Shown in pieces: positions 44,838 through 53,837 of a stretch of DNA of 64,000 nt. Numbering within the stretch: position 1 is the first letter of the stretch; every line of letters begins with the position of its first letter. The notes under the pieces were generated by a model, which was not told where the DNA came from, searched no databases, and worked only from the letters and a program-made list of their open reading frames with translations. This DNA comes from Metabacillus endolithicus (GTDB lineage: Bacteria; Bacillota; Bacilli; Bacillales; Bacillaceae): positions 2,462,001 to 2,526,000 of the forward strand of contig NZ_CP095550.1 in assembly GCF_023078335.1 (NCBI RefSeq), in the 5' to 3' direction. A program made the translations under genes and the position numbers.

Positions 44838-44876
44838 AAAAGACATTGCAAGGAATTGTAGTGTCTTTTTATTTTT
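44838..44876 (+). terminator. Dabb gene terminator
   Basis: AAAGACA-TGCAA pairs with TTGTA-TGTCTTT and is followed by a T-rich tail. Confidence 0.8.
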
Positions 44877-45021
44877 AATTTATCTTCCCTCCTCCCCTCC
44901 TTAAAATATTACCTTCAACATTTTTTCATAAACCCTAACACATTTGCTAAGCATATTTATGTACAAACGAAGATCGTTTTCTTAATATAACAAGTACACG
45001 AAAACAAGGAGGAAGATACAA

Positions 45022-46155
45022 TTGAGTAACAGCTTTTTATCTACATATACATTACCTAATGGAATAGAATTAAAAAACCGTCTCATCATGGCTCCAATGA
45101 CAAACTTCTCTTCTCATTCAGATGGAACTGTAACTGAAGAAGAAGTAAATTACTATGCACGCCGTTCTAATGGAGTAAGCATGGTCATTACCGCTTGTGC
45201 CTACGTTACGCCTAATGGCAAAGGATTTCATGGTGAATTTGGTGCAGATAAAGATGAGATGATCCCAAGCTTAGAAAAGCTGGCAACAAGAATTAAAGAG
45301 CAAGGTGCTAAAGCTGTTTTGCAAATTTTTCATGGCGGAAGAATGTGTCCTCCTGAATTAGTACCTAACGGTGAACTTGTTAGTGCAAGTGATATTCCTG
45401 CTGAAAACGGTGGGGTATCAACTGAAGAACCTGACAAGAAACCAAGAGCCTTAACGGAAGCAGAGGTTGAGGATATCATTCAAGCCTTTGGCGAAGCAAC
45501 ACGTCGTGCGATTGAAGCAGGATTCGATGGAGTAGAAATTCATGGGGCTAATGGTTACTTAATTCAACAGTTTTTCTCTCCACACTCTAATAGACGTGAA
45601 GATCGATTTGGTGGCAGCCTTGAAAAACGAATGACTTTTCCTTTAGAAGTGGTTGATACAGTGAAAAAGGTTGTTCAAGAACATGCTAAAGAACCTTTTA
45701 TTGTTGGCTACCGTTTTTCACCGGAAGAACCCGAAACACCAGGTATCACAATGGATGAAACTCTAGCTCTTGTAGATGCTTTATCAAATAAGGGTCTTGA
45801 TTATTTACATGTATCATTATTTGATTTCTTCTCAACTCCTAGAAGAGGTGTGGAAGACCTAACGAAGACTAGGATCTCTTATCTTCAGGAAACGATTAAT
45901 GATCGAGTTCCGTTAATTGGTGTAGGATCTATCTACACAGCTGAAGATGCCCGTAAAGCCTTTGAAACAGGAGTACCTCTCCTTGCCTTAGGTCGAGAGC
46001 TAATCATTGATCCTGATTGGGTTCAAAAGGTAACAGACGGAAAAGAGGACGAAATTGTTACAGAAATTAATAAAGATAAACAAGAAGAACTCGTTATTCC
46101 TGACCCGCTATGGAATGCGATTATTAATACACCAGGTTGGTTTCCCGGTGTTTAA
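45022..46155 (+). CDS. NADH-dependent flavin oxidoreductase, Old Yellow Enzyme family (YqiG-like)
   Basis: This 377-residue FMN (beta/alpha)8 barrel shows LIMAPMTNFSS near 22-32, LQIFHGGR near 102, GFDGVEIHGANGYLIQQF near 168-185 with FSPHSNRREDRFGGSLEKR directly after it, and GVGSIYTAEDA near 300. The family reduces activated alkenes; the physiological substrate is unknown. The start is TTG at 45022 after AAGGAGGA. Single gene with a strong terminator. Confidence 0.87.
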   Translation: MSNSFLSTYTLPNGIELKNRLIMAPMTNFSSHSDGTVTEEEVNYYARRSNGVSMVITACAYVTPNGKGFHGEFGADKDEMIPSLEKLATRIKEQGAKAVLQIFHGGRMCPPELVPNGELVSASDIPAENGGVSTEEPDKKPRALTEAEVEDIIQAFGEATRRAIEAGFDGVEIHGANGYLIQQFFSPHSNRREDRFGGSLEKRMTFPLEVVDTVKKVVQEHAKEPFIVGYRFSPEEPETPGITMDETLALVDALSNKGLDYLHVSLFDFFSTPRRGVEDLTKTRISYLQETINDRVPLIGVGSIYTAEDARKAFETGVPLLALGRELIIDPDWVQKVTDGKEDEIVTEINKDKQEELVIPDPLWNAIINTPGWFPGV

Positions 46156-46167
46156 TACTTATTAGAT

Positions 46168-46207
46168 AAAATCACTCACGAATTCTATGTTCGTGAGTGA
46201 TTTTATA
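46168..46207 (+). terminator. OYE gene terminator
   Basis: A perfect 15-bp stem (AAAATCACTCACGAA / TTCGTGAGTGATTTT) with a 7-nt loop. Confidence 0.88.
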
Positions 46208-46321
46208 ACTCCTTAGCTCCTGTCACAATATATGTGTACCCCCTCACTCATTACGGTATATTTTCCCAATAGGTTATTTTATAATAGTAATAAAAAGCAT
46301 CTTTTGAAAGAGGAAAATACG

Positions 46322-46860
46322 ATGAGCACAGAAAAAAACCTCCTTTATTGGCATGGTTTGTTTTAATAGGTGGAGCATTATTCCTCATCAATGCCCTTCC
46401 TGGTTTCATTTTTTTATTTTTAATGAAATTTAAGCAATCAGGTTTCTTTCATTTTTTTTCACTCTTTTATCTTATCATTGCCCTTGTGATCATTCTTGGT
46501 GCAATTTGGGCGATGAAGCGTTCTTTTGATAAGATTAAAAATTTTCATGTTTTGAAAAAGGAAACGAACATGCAAGATTCCCTACTAACTACCAGTACAC
46601 CTTCAGAAAAAATATCAACAACAATCTGGCCATGGCTTGTTTTAATTCCTGGTGGATTGCTACTCGTTAGTACAGGTCCTGGTATAATCATGTTACCAAT
46701 TATGCCTTTATTCTTAGCCGCAATGTCAACCGATTCAGGAGTCACTCCTGGTTACGTACCTTTGCTCATCATCGTAATCGGATATGGACTGATGCTTGGC
46801 TATATCACTTTAGTTGTTCTAGCTATTAAAAAACTAAGGAAAAAAGAGAAATTAAACTAG
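46322..46860 (+). pseudogene. Duplicated four-helix membrane protein, broken by one missing base
   Basis: ATG 46322 follows AAGAGG, but as sequenced the frame ends after 14 codons. One more A in the A7 run (46332-46338) gives MSTEKKPPLLAWFVLIGG and a 179-residue protein to 46860. It has four hydrophobic segments in two similar halves: LAWFVLIGGALFLINALPG near 9-27 and WPWLVLIPGGLLLVSTGPG near 100-118, each followed by a second helix and a basic end. It ends a few bases before the response regulator gene of the Bce module and may be co-transcribed. No family recognised. Confidence 0.7.
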
Positions 46861-46864
46861 TAGT

Positions 46865-47560
46865 GTGGTGAAAATTTTGTTTAAACTTTTAGTTATTGAA
46901 GATGATATGACCCTGTTTAACGAAGTAAAAGACCGATTAGCCGGCTGGTCTTATGAGGTGCATGGGATTACTGATTTTAGCAAGGTCATGGAGGAGTTCA
47001 TTTCTATTAATCCAGAACTCGTCATCATTGATATACAACTTCCTAAATTTGATGGATTTCATTGGTGCCGAATGATTAGATCACTATCGAATGTTCCAAT
47101 TATTTTTCTCTCTTCAAGAGATCACCCCACTGATATGGTGATGTCTATGCAGCTTGGTGCTGATGACTTTATTCAAAAGCCCTTTCACTTTGATGTTCTC
47201 ATTGCTAAAATTCAAGCGATCCTTCGCAGAGTTTATGATTATAGCATTGAACAGCTAACAGTGAAAACATGGTGCAATGCCACAGTAGATTTAGAAAGAA
47301 ATACTGTGGTCAATGATATTGGTTCTATTGAACTAACAAAAAATGAAATGTTTATTTTAAAAATATTAATTCAACATAAAAACAAGATTGTTAGCCGGGA
47401 GAACATTATCAATCAGCTATGGGATGATAAGCGTTTTGTTAGTGATAATACATTAACTGTTAATGTGAATCGCTTGCGGAAACGGTTGGATGAGATTTCA
47501 TTAGGAAGTTTTATTGAAACCAAAGTCGGACAAGGCTATATGGCCGTAGAAGAGGTATAA
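46865..47560 (+). CDS. Response regulator, OmpR/BceR family
   Basis: This 231-residue regulator has a receiver domain with acidic pocket EDD (12-14), phospho-acceptor D56 in IIDIQLP and Lys in FIQKPF near 105, then a winged-helix DNA-binding domain (LTKNEMFILKIL near 157, TVNVNRLRKRLDE near 195). The start is uncertain: GTG at 46865, or TTG at 46877 giving the usual MFKLLVIEDD. It heads a Bce-type module and probably activates the ABC genes through the 7-4-7 operator at 48563. Confidence 0.9.
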   Translation: MVKILFKLLVIEDDMTLFNEVKDRLAGWSYEVHGITDFSKVMEEFISINPELVIIDIQLPKFDGFHWCRMIRSLSNVPIIFLSSRDHPTDMVMSMQLGADDFIQKPFHFDVLIAKIQAILRRVYDYSIEQLTVKTWCNATVDLERNTVVNDIGSIELTKNEMFILKILIQHKNKIVSRENIINQLWDDKRFVSDNTLTVNVNRLRKRLDEISLGSFIETKVGQGYMAVEEV

Positions 47561-47562
47561 AT

Positions 47563-48567
47563 ATGGTAAAAACATATCTTCTGGAGCGACGAAGCTGGAT
47601 TGTCTTTTTCATTTTCCAAAACCTGCTTCTCCTTTTTATTGCCTATATTGATCCAAAAATTTCGCTACCATCTATAGCGTATGTAACCTTCTTAATGACC
47701 CTTATTTTACTCCTATTCCTTGCTTTTCGTTATCAAAAAGAAACAAAGTTTTATAAAGCTTTACAGGAACGGGAAAAAGATTTTGATTTAACGCGCTTAA
47801 TAAAGCCTGACAGTCCGTTTGAGCAGATGATAGAAAGTAGTTTTATTGAGCAAATAGACTACTTAAAAACGATAGCCTCAAAAAATCAAGTCATGTTAGA
47901 GCAGGAAAAAGATGATTTATTATCATGGATTCATGAAGTGAAAACCCCCCTAACAGCCATGCATTTAATGGTTGAAAAAATAGAAGATAATGCACTGAAA
48001 TCCCAAATAACCTATGAGTGGCTTAGAATTCACTTACTTCTTGATCAGCAGCTTCATCAAAAACGATTGCTTTTTATTGAGAATGATTTGCTAATAGAAA
48101 GAACAGACTTAGAAGCTTTGTTGTTTCAGGAACTAAAAACCTTACAATCATGGTGTATTCAAAAAGGAATTGGTTTTGATATCGATCTTCAAAAAACAGA
48201 AGTATTAAGCGATTCAAAATGGCTTGCTTTCATTGTAAGACAGCTTTTAACAAATGCTGTTAAATATAGTGATCACTCTGATATTTATATGAAAAGCTAT
48301 CAACAAGATGAACATACATACTTACAAATACAAGACTTCGGTCGAGGAATAGATGAAAAAGATCTCCCTCGAATATTCGATAAAGGCTTTACCTCTACAA
48401 CCAATCATGATGACCAATCAGCCACAGGAATGGGATTGTATCTCGCAAAAAAAGTAGCTAAATCCTTGTTAATTGAGATTGTCATTCAATCTGAGGTGGG
48501 CGTAGGAACAACCATTATACTTACCTTTCCAAAAAGAAATGACTTTGTGAAGGTAATGAGCATGTGA
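47563..48567 (+). CDS. Intramembrane-sensing histidine kinase (BceS type)
   Basis: This 334-residue kinase has two transmembrane segments (about 13-29 and 37-56) with almost no external loop, so it cannot sense ligand by itself and relies on the ABC permease. The phospho-acceptor H124 lies in SWIHEVKTPLTAM. The ATPase part has N, G1 and G2 boxes (LLTNAVKYS near 223, DFGRGIDEKD near 254, GMGLYLAKK near 286). It begins two bases after the regulator stop. The operator for the ABC genes overlaps its last codons. Confidence 0.92.
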   Translation: MVKTYLLERRSWIVFFIFQNLLLLFIAYIDPKISLPSIAYVTFLMTLILLLFLAFRYQKETKFYKALQEREKDFDLTRLIKPDSPFEQMIESSFIEQIDYLKTIASKNQVMLEQEKDDLLSWIHEVKTPLTAMHLMVEKIEDNALKSQITYEWLRIHLLLDQQLHQKRLLFIENDLLIERTDLEALLFQELKTLQSWCIQKGIGFDIDLQKTEVLSDSKWLAFIVRQLLTNAVKYSDHSDIYMKSYQQDEHTYLQIQDFGRGIDEKDLPRIFDKGFTSTTNHDDQSATGMGLYLAKKVAKSLLIEIVIQSEVGVGTTIILTFPKRNDFVKVMSM

Positions 48568-48580
48568 CAACATTGTCACA
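48563..48580. promoter_or_regulatory. Bce-type regulator operator (7-4-7 inverted repeat)
   Basis: TGTGACA-ACAT-TGTCACA is a perfect 7-4-7 inverted repeat, the architecture described for BceR/PsdR-type sites. It overlaps the kinase stop codon and lies about 70 bases upstream of the inferred ABC promoter. The longer 11-bp stem (48559-48584) followed by TTTTC could also act as a terminator. Confidence 0.7.
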
Positions 48581-48608
48581 TGCTTTTCTATTTTGTTAGA
48601 TCAATCGA

Positions 48609-48637
48609 GGGAAAAGCTGATTTCCCTTTTTTATAAT
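48609..48637 (+). promoter_or_regulatory. Terminator-like stem merging into the bceA -10
   Basis: GGGAAA pairs with TTTCCC and is followed by six Ts that run into TATAAT (48632-48637). The stem can end the regulator-kinase transcript, while TATAAT, with no good -35, can serve an activator-dependent promoter for the ABC genes. Confidence 0.55.
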
Positions 48638-48690
48638 GAAGTTAGATGAAAGCTAAAGATCATTTCGTAATGAAAGGGAGTTTTTCCATA

Positions 48691-49452
48691 ATGAATATTT
48701 TAGAAGCAACGAAAATCCATAAAAGCTTTGGCAATAAGTTTAATAAACAAGAAGTTTTAAAGGGAATAGATATCACGATTAAACAAGGTGAGTTTGTTAG
48801 TATTATGGGGGCATCCGGTTCAGGAAAAACCACGCTACTGAATGTCCTTTCCTCTATTGACCGTGTCAGCAGTGGTTCTATTATGATCCAAGGCAATGAA
48901 ATGACGAAGCTTAAAGATAAACAACTTGCACAATTTCGAAAAAATCATTTGGGCTTTATTTTTCAAGATTATAATCTGTTAGATACTCTTACTGTGAAAG
49001 AAAACATCCTTCTTCCATTATCGATCACAAAAACACCTAAAAAAGAAGCTGATCAAAAGTTTCAAGACTTGGCTACTGCCTTAGGCATTTATGAACTAAA
49101 AGATAAATATCCAAATGAAATATCCGGTGGGCAAAAACAACGAACATCTGCAGCAAGGGCGTTTATTCACCAACCGAGTATTATTTTTGCAGATGAGCCT
49201 ACAGGAGCTCTTGATTCAAAATCCGCTTCAGATTTATTGCATAAATTAAGTGAATTAAATCAAAACCGTCAGTCTACCATTTTGATGGTTACACATGATC
49301 CAACTGCGGCGAGCTTCTGTAATCGAGTGATTTTTATAAAGGATGGACAAATTTATACTCAATTAAATAAAGGTGCGCAAGATCGACAACGTTTCTTCCA
49401 GGATATTATCAAAACTCAAGGTGTATTAGGTGGTGTAAAATATGACCACTAA
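48691..49452 (+). CDS. Bce-type ABC transporter ATPase
   Basis: This 253-residue MacB-like ATPase has Walker [10 protein letters not shown] near 42-50, signature [15 protein letters not shown] near 145 and Walker [16 protein letters not shown] near 166. With the next gene it forms a transporter that protects cell-wall lipid carriers from peptide antibiotics and informs the kinase. The ATG at 48691 gives the usual start [14 protein letters not shown]; an upstream in-frame ATG (48646) is less likely. It overlaps the permease gene by 11 bases. Confidence 0.92.
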   Translation: MNILEATKIHKSFGNKFNKQEVLKGIDITIKQGEFVSIMGASGSGKTTLLNVLSSIDRVSSGSIMIQGNEMTKLKDKQLAQFRKNHLGFIFQDYNLLDTLTVKENILLPLSITKTPKKEADQKFQDLATALGIYELKDKYPNEISGGQKQRTSAARAFIHQPSIIFADEPTGALDSKSASDLLHKLSELNQNRQSTILMVTHDPTAASFCNRVIFIKDGQIYTQLNKGAQDRQRFFQDIIKTQGVLGGVKYDH

Positions 49453-51388
49453 TCAGCTTATATTTAGAAGCTTAAAGAAAAATCTTAAGAATTATTATCT
49501 CTATGCGTTTGCTTTAATTTTTAGTGTTGCTCTTTATTTTGCATTCGTTACCTTGCAATATGATCCCTCTATGGATGAAGCAAAGGGTACAGTAAAAGGA
49601 GCAGCAGCTGTTAAAACAGCATCCATTTTACTTGTAGCGATTGTGAGTATTTTCCTTTTATATGCAAACAACATTTTTATCAAAAGACGTAGTAAAGAAA
49701 TAGGATTATTTCAATTGATTGGGATGACAAAAGCTGAAATCTTTCGGATTTTAAGTACAGAAAATCTTATTCTTTACTTCGGCTCTTTATCTATAGGCAT
49801 CTTTATCGGCTTTTCTTTTTCAAAGCTTATTACCATGATTTTATATAAAACAACAGCGGTTGATGAGATTGCTACCTTGCATTTTTCTTGGCAAGCTCTT
49901 GTCCAAACGATTTTGATATTTGTGGCAATCTATCTGCTAATTATCGGAATGAACTCCTTATTTATTAAGAAGCAAAGCATTCTCTCTCTTTTTCGAGTAA
50001 CTTCTACAACAGAAGGAAAAGTGAAGAAACTATCAGTTATAGAAACCATAATTGGGGTTTTAGGATTAGCTCTTATTATACTAGGCTATTATGTGTCTTC
50101 TAAATTATTTGGTGGGGATTTTACAACGATTAATGAGTTATTTTTTGCGATGACCTTTATTTTAACCTCCGTAATTATTGGAACCTACCTTTTTTATAAG
50201 AGCTCAGTACGCTTTATTGCAAATATTATTAGAAGAAAAAAAGGTGGCTATTTAAATATTAACGAGGTTTTATCTCTTTCTTCTATTATGTTTCGGATGA
50301 AATCTAATGCTCTTTTACTTACCATTATTACAACTGTTTCAGCTCTAGCAATTGGCTTGCTATCTCTCAGTTATATTTCTTATTATTCGGCTGAAAAGCA
50401 AGCACAAAATAGTGTTCCTGATGACTTTGCTATAACAAATGTTGAAGATGCAGATACGTTTAAAGTTGAATTAGAGGCTGCTAATATAGCATATAAGGAA
50501 AGAAAAATGGAGGTTCTCCAAGTCAATACGAACCTATCGAATATTTTAGATGCTAAATTAGAAGGGTTAAATTACCATCCAAGCGCTATGCCAATGCCTG
50601 TTATTAGTGAGAAGGAACTTAAGGATATTGATGTTGCAGCAGATGAAACTCTTTTCACTGGATATAATGATTTTCTGCAAAAGTTTATGAAAATGAAAAA
50701 CTCCGGTCAAATTGAACTGAAGGGAAAAAATGAGGTCATTTCACAAAAGCTTATAGGAATAGAAAGACATTATCCTATTTCATGGTATTTTACCAGTGGT
50801 GGAATACCTACCGCAATTGTTGACGAATCTACATTTGAGCGTTTAAAACAGGATCTTGAACAGGAAATACAAAGAGAATCTTCTATTTATATCGGGTTAA
50901 ATATTAATGATGAGGATAATATACAAAAAGCTAATGACCTTTTTCAAAAGCTGGGGTTTGACCAGAACGAAGGACATGATTCACAACTAGCTATGGCAAA
51001 CGGTCAAAAGAGGACAATGGGGTTAGCAATGTTTATCGTCGGATTTTTAGGATTAACCTTTCTGATTACGTCAGGATGTATTCTTTACTTCAAACAAATG
51101 GATGAAGGTGAAGATGAGAAACCAAATTATACGATCTTAAGAAAGCTTGGATATACTCAAGGAGATCTACTTAATGGAATTAGAATGAAACAAATTTATA
51201 ACTTCGGTATCCCACTGTTTGTTGGTTTACTTCATAGTTATTTTGCTGTTCAATCTGGATGGTTTTTATTTGGAACTGAGGTATGGACACCGATGATTAT
51301 GGTAATGGTTGTTTATACTGCGTTATATTCAATATTTGGTATTTTGTCTGTTTTACATTATAAAAAAGTGATAAAAGAAGCTTTATAG
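49442..51388 (+). CDS. Bce-type ABC transporter permease
   Basis: This 648-residue permease has the BceB layout: four helices, two of them following an FtsX-like domain start ([23 protein letters not shown] near 78-100), then more helices, a large extracellular domain (about 315-520) that determines peptide specificity, and a final FtsX block with [14 protein letters not shown] near 560. It overlaps the ATPase gene, indicating translational coupling. Bacitracin or lantibiotic resistance is likely; the exact peptide cannot be told. Confidence 0.92.
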   Translation: MTTNQLIFRSLKKNLKNYYLYAFALIFSVALYFAFVTLQYDPSMDEAKGTVKGAAAVKTASILLVAIVSIFLLYANNIFIKRRSKEIGLFQLIGMTKAEIFRILSTENLILYFGSLSIGIFIGFSFSKLITMILYKTTAVDEIATLHFSWQALVQTILIFVAIYLLIIGMNSLFIKKQSILSLFRVTSTTEGKVKKLSVIETIIGVLGLALIILGYYVSSKLFGGDFTTINELFFAMTFILTSVIIGTYLFYKSSVRFIANIIRRKKGGYLNINEVLSLSSIMFRMKSNALLLTIITTVSALAIGLLSLSYISYYSAEKQAQNSVPDDFAITNVEDADTFKVELEAANIAYKERKMEVLQVNTNLSNILDAKLEGLNYHPSAMPMPVISEKELKDIDVAADETLFTGYNDFLQKFMKMKNSGQIELKGKNEVISQKLIGIERHYPISWYFTSGGIPTAIVDESTFERLKQDLEQEIQRESSIYIGLNINDEDNIQKANDLFQKLGFDQNEGHDSQLAMANGQKRTMGLAMFIVGFLGLTFLITSGCILYFKQMDEGEDEKPNYTILRKLGYTQGDLLNGIRMKQIYNFGIPLFVGLLHSYFAVQSGWFLFGTEVWTPMIMVMVVYTALYSIFGILSVLHYKKVIKEAL

Positions 51389-51395
51389 TACGATG

Positions 51396-51425
51396 GCCCC
51401 TTACTTTTCAGCAAGGGGCTGTTTT
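51396..51425. terminator. Terminator between bceB-like and arsR genes
   Basis: GCCCCTTAC pairs with GCAAGGGGC (one mismatch) around TTTTCA, followed by TGTTTTA. Confidence 0.75.
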
Positions 51426-51430
51426 ACACA

Positions 51431-51736
51431 TTAAAGAATACACTCATCTTCAACAATCTCAATAAGCTGCTTTAGCTGCTCAACACTACTATCCAAAGAA
51501 AGTGAATAATATCTAGTTGTACCCTTCTGTTCAATTTCAACTAATTGGTTATCTCGCATAATTTTTAAATGATGAGAAATAGCTGGTCGAGAAAGATTAG
51601 AATGCTCTGCAATTTCATTTACACTAAGTGGCTCTTTCTCTGCAAGCAATAAAATAATGTCTTGTCTTGCCGGGTCACTTAATGCATGAAATAGTGGAAT
51701 ACATGCTCTAAATACCTCGATTGCTTGTTGCCCCAT
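51431..51736 (-). CDS. ArsR-family transcriptional regulator
   Basis: This 101-residue winged-helix repressor has the helix-turn-helix SVNEIAEHSNLSRPAISHHLKIM near 38-60 and the wing VEIEQKGTTRYYSLS. It lacks the classical ELCVCDL metal box; its two cysteines are at residues 12 and 99, so metal sensing is not evident. GAGGG lies 6 bases before the ATG. It is the second gene of an SDR-ArsR operon and probably represses it through the 24-bp dyad at 52538. Confidence 0.87.
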   Translation of the reverse strand: MGQQAIEVFRACIPLFHALSDPARQDIILLLAEKEPLSVNEIAEHSNLSRPAISHHLKIMRDNQLVEIEQKGTTRYYSLSLDSSVEQLKQLIEIVEDECIL

Positions 51737-51752
51737 AAAAAACCCTCATTTC

Positions 51753-52517
51753 TTATTTTTCCCCAGCTACGTATTTTGCAATTTTAGCTGCTAAGCTGCG
51801 TGGGAGAAACTTTGCACTTATGGCACCTAATTTATTTACACTACCTGTTATAATGACACGTTTTCCATTCATTAATCCATTATAACCTTCTTTTGCCACA
51901 ACATCTGATAACATGGCTTTACTGAACATTTTTGTTTTCTCAACACTTGCAACAGATCCAAAGTTTGTTTTCGTTGCACCAGGACAAAGCGTTGTAACAG
52001 TCACGGAATAATTCGATAATTCCTCAACAAGTGCTTCAGAAAATGACAAAACATAAGCCTTTGTTGCATAATAAACAGCCATAAATGGCCCAGGCTGAAA
52101 AGCTGCTGTGCTTGCTACATTCAAAATTCTCCCGCTGTTTCTTTCTTTCATTTCCGGTAAGAAATAATGAGTTAATTCTGTTAAAGCTGTGATATTTAAT
52201 TGAATCATCTCAACTTGTTTTTGTAGATCTAGCTGATCAAATTCACCCATTAAACCAAATCCTGCATTGTTCACTAGTACATCAATATGAATGTCCTTTG
52301 CTTTCATTTCCTCATATACTTCTTTAGCTGCACCACTTTTGCTTAAATCTTTCGTCAACACTACTACATCGAGATGACTATATGTTTGTTGTATCGCAGA
52401 CATTTTCTCCGTGTTCCTTGCTACAAGGACAAGATTATAACCATCATCAGCAAAAAGCTTAACAAATTCATACCCCAAGCCACTAGTTGCCCCTGTAATT
52501 AATACTGTTTTATTCAT
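51753..52517 (-). CDS. Short-chain dehydrogenase/reductase
   Basis: This 254-residue classical SDR has TGATSGLGYEF near 8-18 (NAD(P) site), NNAGFGLMG near 84, the catalytic Ser in NVASTAAF near 134 and YYATKAYVLSFSEAL near 149 with YxxxK. GGGAGG lies 7 bases before the ATG. It is followed 16 bases later by an ArsR-type regulator. The substrate is unknown; the ArsR partner implies chemical or stress induction. Confidence 0.88.
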   Translation of the reverse strand: MNKTVLITGATSGLGYEFVKLFADDGYNLVLVARNTEKMSAIQQTYSHLDVVVLTKDLSKSGAAKEVYEEMKAKDIHIDVLVNNAGFGLMGEFDQLDLQKQVEMIQLNITALTELTHYFLPEMKERNSGRILNVASTAAFQPGPFMAVYYATKAYVLSFSEALVEELSNYSVTVTTLCPGATKTNFGSVASVEKTKMFSKAMLSDVVAKEGYNGLMNGKRVIITGSVNKLGAISAKFLPRSLAAKIAKYVAGEK

Positions 52518-52537
52518 GATGTTTCCTCCCTATGTCA

Positions 52538-52561
52538 ATATGTTTAAATGTTTAAACATAT
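52538..52561. promoter_or_regulatory. 24-bp operator of the SDR-arsR operon
   Basis: Two perfect inverted 11-bp arms (ATATGTTTAAA / TTTAAACATAT) around TG lie 20 bases before the SDR start. They overlap the -10 of a minus-strand promoter (TTGAAA at 52574-52579, 17 nt, TTTAAA). This is the expected target of the ArsR protein. Confidence 0.8.
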
Positions 52562-52653
52562 AATAATATAATGTTTCAATAATAACAAATGGTAATTTAA
52601 GTATGTACCGTTTTCTAATTAGGTATATAGGTAATTAAAATAATTTCATATTG

Positions 52654-52674
52654 TTTGTTTAATTAATAAACAAA
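52654..52674. promoter_or_regulatory. XylR-like operator upstream of the GH43 gene
   Basis: TTTGTTTAATTAATAAACAA plus A is a near-perfect dyad with TTTGTTT / AAACAAA arms, like XylR operators of xylose and xylan genes. It overlaps the -35 region of a promoter whose TATAAT is at 52681-52686. Confidence 0.5.
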
Positions 52675-52689
52675 GTTTGCTATAATTAA

Positions 52690-52703
52690 TACAAACGCTT
52701 ACA
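52690..52703 (+). promoter_or_regulatory. cre-like site upstream of the GH43 gene
   Basis: TACAAACGCTTACA matches TGNAANCGNTNNCN except at the second base, just downstream of the TATAAT. Confidence 0.45.
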
Positions 52704-52729
52704 AATTACTAGTAGATAAGGAGATTAAG

Positions 52730-53710
52730 ATGAGTAAACAACCAAAACCTAACCAACCAATCGTGGAACATATTTATACGGCAGATCCTTCTGCACATGT
52801 ATTTGAAGGCAAAATTTATATCTATCCTTCACATGACTTGGATCATAATGAACCTTCAAATGACAATGGTGATCAGTACAAAATGGAAGATTACCATGTA
52901 TTATCAATGGATAATTTTGAATCTCCTTGTATTGATCATGGACAGGTTCTTCATGTAAAAGATATTCCGTGGGCAAAGAAACAATTATGGGCGCCAGATG
53001 CAGCGTTCAAAAACAACACCTATTATTTATTTTTCCCGGCAAGAGATCATGATGATATTTTTAGAATTGGTGTTGCAACAAGTACAAATCCTGCTGGTCC
53101 TTTTACTCCACAAGAGAGTTATATACCAGGAAGCTTTAGTATCGATCCAGCGGTACTAGTAGATAATGACAACAGATCATATGTGTACTTCGGTGGTCTA
53201 TGGGGAGGACAGCTAGAAAAGTGGCAAACTGGAACATTTAACCCAGATGGTGAAGGTCCTGCAGCATCAGAACCAGCATTAGGGCCGATGGTAGCTGAGC
53301 TAGAGGATGATATGCTTACATTCAAATCTGAACCACAAGAAATCTCAATTGTTGATGAAGATGGTAATCCAATCCTAGCTGGTGATGAAGAGAGACGATT
53401 CTTCGAAGGAGCTTGGGTACACAAATATAATGATGAGTATTATCTTTCCTATTCAACGGGAACAACTCACTGCATCGTGTATGCAACCAGCAAAAATCCA
53501 CAAGGTCCATTCACGTATAAGGGGAAAATTCTTACTCCAGTAACAGGCTGGACCACTCATCATTCAATTGTTCAATTTGAAGATAAATGGTACCTATTTT
53601 ATCATGATTGCTCTTTATCAGACGGAGTCGATCATAAACGCAGTGTGAAGTATGCTGAAATACACTACAATGAAGACGGTACTATTCAGACGATAGATCC
53701 TTATAAGTAA
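52730..53710 (+). CDS. Glycoside hydrolase family 43 (beta-xylosidase/arabinofuranosidase-like)
   Basis: This 326-residue five-bladed beta-propeller glycosidase has no signal peptide, so it acts on imported oligosaccharides. The three expected catalytic acids are D19 in TADPSAHVFEG, D139 in SIDPAVL and E226 in FFEGAW. AAGGAG lies 6 bases before the ATG. The promoter carries a XylR-like dyad and a cre-like site. It probably acts downstream of the secreted GH10 xylanase 3.6 kb away. Exact specificity is not readable. Confidence 0.87.
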   Translation: MSKQPKPNQPIVEHIYTADPSAHVFEGKIYIYPSHDLDHNEPSNDNGDQYKMEDYHVLSMDNFESPCIDHGQVLHVKDIPWAKKQLWAPDAAFKNNTYYLFFPARDHDDIFRIGVATSTNPAGPFTPQESYIPGSFSIDPAVLVDNDNRSYVYFGGLWGGQLEKWQTGTFNPDGEGPAASEPALGPMVAELEDDMLTFKSEPQEISIVDEDGNPILAGDEERRFFEGAWVHKYNDEYYLSYSTGTTHCIVYATSKNPQGPFTYKGKILTPVTGWTTHHSIVQFEDKWYLFYHDCSLSDGVDHKRSVKYAEIHYNEDGTIQTIDPYK

Positions 53711-53717
53711 GAAATTT

Positions 53718-53757
53718 AAGAACACTACAATGTGGTTATTGTAGTGTTCTTTTACTT
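53718..53757 (+). terminator. GH43 gene terminator
   Basis: A perfect 14-bp stem (AAGAACACTACAAT / ATTGTAGTGTTCTT) with a 6-nt loop and T-rich tail. Confidence 0.9.
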
Positions 53758-53837
53758 TTTTTAAAACCTTCACTAATTTTGGATATAGTTGGGGAAGAAT
53801 AAGATTATAACAAAATAATATAAAGGGTACGATCAAA

